From Actinidia chinensis (lineage: Eukaryota > Streptophyta > Magnoliopsida > Ericales > Actinidiaceae): 10,000 bases of DNA. Made by a program: the position numbers and the translations under genes. The DNA lies in NCBI GenBank assembly GCA_009663005.1, contig CM018901.1, positions 12,104,076 to 12,114,075 of the forward strand, given 5' to 3'. Shown here piece by piece: positions 7,931 through 10,000 of this stretch; position 1 is the first letter of the stretch, and the number at the start of each line of letters is the position of its first letter. The notes under the pieces were generated by a model. That model did not search any database. It had not been told where the DNA came from and was given only the letters and a program-made list of their open reading frames with translations.

Positions 7931-7981
7931 GCTAACACGAGATCCGGGAATGCCGATCCAATTCCAAAGTTACTAATTGGG
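7918..7981 (+). repeat. truncated 3' LTR of family 1 (copy D, first 64 bp)
   Basis: The sequence tgatgaggacatggctaac followed by gagatccgggaatg aligns with the start of copies B and C. Similarity fades after about 7972-7980 (aagttactaattggg against aagttcccatttggc in B). The rest of this LTR, roughly 680 bp, is not adjacent. Unrelated DNA begins at about 7982 and another LTR starts afresh at 9372. Confidence 0.85.
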
Positions 7982-8045
7982 TGTAGGTTGTAACAACCTC
8001 ATGGAGGAGGGCACATGGGATTATTCCCATCAGTGTCCCTTTTGT

Positions 8046-8051
8046 TATATA
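8046..8051 (+). promoter_or_regulatory. possible TATA box in the third LTR-like sequence
   Basis: TATATA in the context ttgttatatacactccc is followed by a CA-rich pyrimidine segment at 8052-8083, where transcripts might start, and then by a purine-rich stretch like a plant 5' leader. The arrangement resembles the U3/R junction of an LTR. The call rests on sequence alone. Confidence 0.45.
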
Positions 8052-8094
8052 CACTCCCACACATACACAACCCCCCACACATACCTAGAGAAAC

Positions 8095-8144
8095 AAGAGA
8101 AAAGAAGGGGAAAGGAGAAAGGAAGAAGAAGAAGAAGGAGAAGG
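8095..8144 (+). repeat. 50-nt uninterrupted purine run (GA-rich)
   Basis: Every base from 8095 to 8144 is A or G, including a (GAA)n-like part at about 8121-8137. GA-rich tracts of this kind are common in transcribed leaders of plant LTRs and can also bind GAGA-type factors. It encodes only K/R/E/G low-complexity peptides, which I do not treat as a gene. Confidence 0.8.
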
Positions 8145-8238
8145 TGGGAGAGACTCCAAACCCAAGCCAAGGAATTCATTAGAAGATCTAGCAGCTCAAA
8201 GAAAAGGTGAGAAACTTAGCTTTATGTTGTATTTATGT

Positions 8239-8257
8239 AATATATATATATAATATA
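8239..8257 (+). repeat. AT dinucleotide repeat
   Basis: aatatatatatataatata is a short imperfect (TA)n microsatellite in an AT-rich stretch. It may be length-variable. No gene is near it. Confidence 0.8.
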
Positions 8258-8608
8258 GGTTGTATTTATAGTTAAAGGATTTTGGAGTTTTTTGGATTTA
8301 AATGCATCTAGGAGGTTGAGAGTTTGTTGGGAGACTTCTTTGAGTCCAATTGATTAAATTTTTAAGGTTTGAATGAAGCTCACGTTGAAGTTTGAGAGTT
8401 AGGATGAAAATTCCCCCAAATTTGGAAAGTTAGGGCTTGAAAGAGTGAAGTTTTAAATCCCTTTTGTTTCCTTGCTAGTTCGCTCTCAACTTGAGTTATT
8501 GGTCACCTTTTATGTTGGTGTATGTGTGAGCCCTAAAGAATTTGGTAAAGTTTGGAGTTGAATGGAGTTGGAAAACTTTGAGAAAAAAAGACCAAAGTCA
8601 GTCTCAGG

Positions 8609-8743
8609 ACGTTCCAACACACATTCCAACGCCTAATGTCAACGCCACGTTCCTAATGCCCGACATTCTAACGCCATGTTCCAACTCCAAAAGCCTGTTG
8701 TGAAAAGTTGGTTGTTGGACCGTTCCACGCCACGTTCCAACTC
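8609..8743 (+). repeat. irregular repeats of cgttccaac(gcc)
   Basis: A motif close to acgttccaacgcc recurs about seven times in 135 bases: gttccaacac, attccaacgcc, tgtcaacgccacgttcc, attctaacgcc, atgttccaactcc, cgttccacgcc and acgttccaactc. Spacing is uneven, so it is a motif cluster and not a strict tandem array. It lies in the third LTR-like sequence. Function is unknown. Confidence 0.65.
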
Positions 8744-9371
8744 AGGCCCCAGACAGCTCAAACACTGTTTTTTGTAAAATGGGCATACTTTTCTTTTTCT
8801 CTGAAAACTGCGATTGAGACAACCGTTAAAATCGTTTGAAAGAATACTCATAGGCCCTTTCTAACCATTTAACTTTGTACTCTAATTTCCTATATATTGT
8901 GAATCTTGGGGGGGAGTTTCAAATTTAACCCAAATTCCCACCAACAATTGTTTTCCCCTAATTTTATTTCCTTGTTTCATTGAGCGTAGTTCCTTCATTT
9001 GGAATGCACTGTTGACGCCATGAACTACCAATGAAGGTCCTTAAGTCTATTTTCAAATGAGATTGACCAAGAATGTAGGATAAATGTTTTGAGTGAATGT
9101 TTGCGATAATAACTAGTATCGAAGAGCGCTGTTTATCATCTTGACTTAATTCTTTATCTTTCTTGGAGGTCCATGGCCTCAAAAAATTTTCTTATTCTCT
9201 CATTACAAGAATGAGTTTTAATGAATGGTTAATAGGGCCCTTGAGTCTAATTTATAAGAAATTATCGCCTAGAAAACCAGTTATACTTGGGTTAGTGGGG
9301 AAATTATATTAGTTAGTTTGATTCATTTATCTCATATCATGAACGTAACCTTGACGTTTCTATCCCTTATT

Positions 9372-10000
9372 TGGAGGACATGGCTAACACGGATCCAGGA
9401 ATGCGATCCAATTCAAGTTCCATTGGCCCAATTTACAGAGAGCACGTGCCAAGAAATTTCAATGCCGTAAGGGACTGATTCAAGAGATTTGGGCTCAAAC
9501 CAGCACGTAGAGGCCCCTTGATTGGTGATGAACCAAATTCCAGCCCATAACTAACATATTCAAGTTTCACGAAAGTCAATAGACAAATTGGGGATCTGAC
9601 TTCCTTAAATTGATGATTCTTGTTGCACAACTTTGGGCTGAAATTATGGAGTTAATTTCTGCTTGTCCTTTATTAAATTGAAGTGTCTTATGGCAGAAAG
9701 TTTTTAGCTGAAATTAAGGGATAAAGTTAGGTTTGATTCCTTAAATGGAGGCCAAAGTTTTATTAGTTTTAAGAATTAACTAAGGCTGATCTTTGTGTCC
9801 TTATTCGTTAAATGGCTCCTTTCCTTTGAAGAGGGGGAGTTTATTGAGTGAGAGTATTTCTCTTATGTTCTTTTGAGAACTAAGTTGAACTTATCAGATG
9901 TCCTCTGTGGCGTTCATTCTTGACTTATTCAATCCGAGTATTTCATCTTGATTTGTGGCTTAATCCGCCTTTATACCCAGGTTCACATCTCTTTATAGGT
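9372..10000 (+). repeat. family 1 LTR (copy C), left end complete, right end beyond the window
   Basis: The sequence from tggaggacatggctaacac onwards follows copy B through gagcacgtgc, ttgggctcaaa, ccagcccataa, cttatggcag, gagagtattt, gaacttatcaga and ctctgtggcgttcat to cacatctctttataggt. The last is about 115 bases short of the LTR end. The first bases lack the AT of TGATGAGG, probably a two-base deletion. There is no polypurine tract to its left, so it is a 5' LTR of another copy or a solo LTR inserted in the third element, not the normal 3' LTR of the element at 2158. Confidence 0.85.
9443..9448 (+). promoter_or_regulatory. G-box CACGTG in U3 of copy C
   Basis: CACGTG in the context agagcacgtgcc sits about 70 bases into copy C, at the place matching 2235-2240 in copy B. 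Retention in both copies, in sequence otherwise full of small indels, suggests it belongs to the family's ancestral U3. Confidence 0.4.

Larger units (their letters stand above)
2158..7981 (+). mobile_element. Ty3/gypsy LTR retrotransposon, probable CRM-clade chromovirus (family 1), 3' LTR truncated
   Basis: The element runs 5' LTR, degraded primer site, leader, gag with zinc knuckle, protease, RT, RNase H, integrase, polypurine tract, then the first 64 bp of the 3' LTR. The PR-RT-RH-IN order defines Ty3/gypsy. The internal region is about 5.0 kb and the 5' LTR 743 bp, a normal size for a plant chromovirus. The LTR start TGATGAGGACATGG, the pol frame readable past the polypurine tract into the LTR, and the lack of a clear chromodomain after GPFQVL fit the CRM clade, which often lives in centromeres. 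Coding capacity is lost through many shifts and stops. The bases acata (2153-2157) are a candidate left target duplication, but the right partner cannot be tested because the 3' LTR is cut. Confidence 0.8.
7982..9371 (+). mobile_element. LTR-like sequence of a third retroelement (possible partial or solo LTR)
   Basis: About 1.4 kb of non-coding DNA unrelated to family 1. Near the left end, TGTAACAACC (7989-7998) resembles common plant LTR starts (TGTAACA...). It lies in a palindrome, GGTTGT-A-ACAACC (7986-7998). A TATA box (8046), a CA-rich stretch, a 50-nt purine run, a possible splice donor aaag|gtgaga (GT at 8207-8208) and a repeated cgttccaac motif follow. The part around 8779-8850 (gggcatacttttc...ctgcgattgagac) recalls a segment I associate with plant gypsy LTRs. 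No primer site, polypurine tract or gag/pol motif is seen, so its class is unproven. Its right end appears to be cut by the LTR at 9372. Open stretches here (for example 7977-8210) lack any domain. Confidence 0.5.

Noticed and set aside
7521..7938. Two reverse-strand open stretches of 69-92 codons
   Set aside because: They are antisense to the integrase C-terminus, whose GPFQVL and SATFNISDLSPF motifs are on the + strand.
7977..8210. 77-codon open stretch on the + strand
   Set aside because: Its second half is K/R/E low complexity from the 50-nt purine run and it lies in an LTR-like promoter/leader region.
8639..9182. Reverse-strand open stretches of 70-72 codons
   Set aside because: No domain, no start context and no homologue I recognise; they lie in non-coding LTR-like DNA.
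7918..9430. A 60-bp target site duplication around the third element
   Set aside because: LTR elements make about 5-bp duplications, and both copies begin exactly at the LTR terminus, which points to separate LTR starts.

Overview
This window looks like repeat-rich nuclear DNA from a flowering plant, probably a dicot. Its content is degenerate, nested LTR retrotransposons of the Ty3/gypsy order. I see no intact host gene, tRNA, rRNA, CRISPR array or prokaryotic signal. Every recognisable coding motif is retroelement gag or pol on the + strand, and all of it is broken by frequent one-base shifts and stop codons.

Layout. (1) 1-277: the 3' part of an LTR of family 1, which recurs three more times. 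(2) 278-1287: LTR-like DNA of a second gypsy family, ending just before a clear initiator-Met tRNA primer binding site at 1291-1302. A leader and the broken start of a gag gene follow (1605 to about 2157). (3) 2158-7981: a nearly full-length family 1 element inserted into that gag. It has a 743-bp 5' LTR (2158-2900), a degraded primer site, a leader with a candidate intron, gag with a CCHC zinc knuckle, protease, reverse transcriptase, RNase H and integrase, a 12-nt polypurine tract, and only the first 64 bp or so of the 3' LTR. (4) 7982-9371: about 1.4 kb of a third, unrelated LTR-like sequence with a TATA box, a 50-nt purine run and an irregular repeat. (5) 9372-10000: another family 1 LTR, complete at its left end and running off the window.

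Family 1 has the domain order PR-RT-RH-IN of Ty3/gypsy. Its LTR begins TGATGAGGACATGG and its pol frame can be read through the polypurine tract into the LTR. There is no obvious canonical chromodomain after the integrase GPF/Y module. Together these point to the centromere-associated CRM clade of chromoviruses, so the window may be centromeric or pericentromeric. This is inferred from remembered family features, not from a search.

Differences between the LTR copies are mostly one-base gaps, and protein motifs jump frame every few dozen codons. That suggests either very old copies or an unpolished long-read assembly; the latter would mean much of the 'pseudogene' state is artefact. I found no previously undescribed system. 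The most useful leads are the CRM assignment, the truncated-LTR/insert/LTR junction, the candidate leader intron and the error question.
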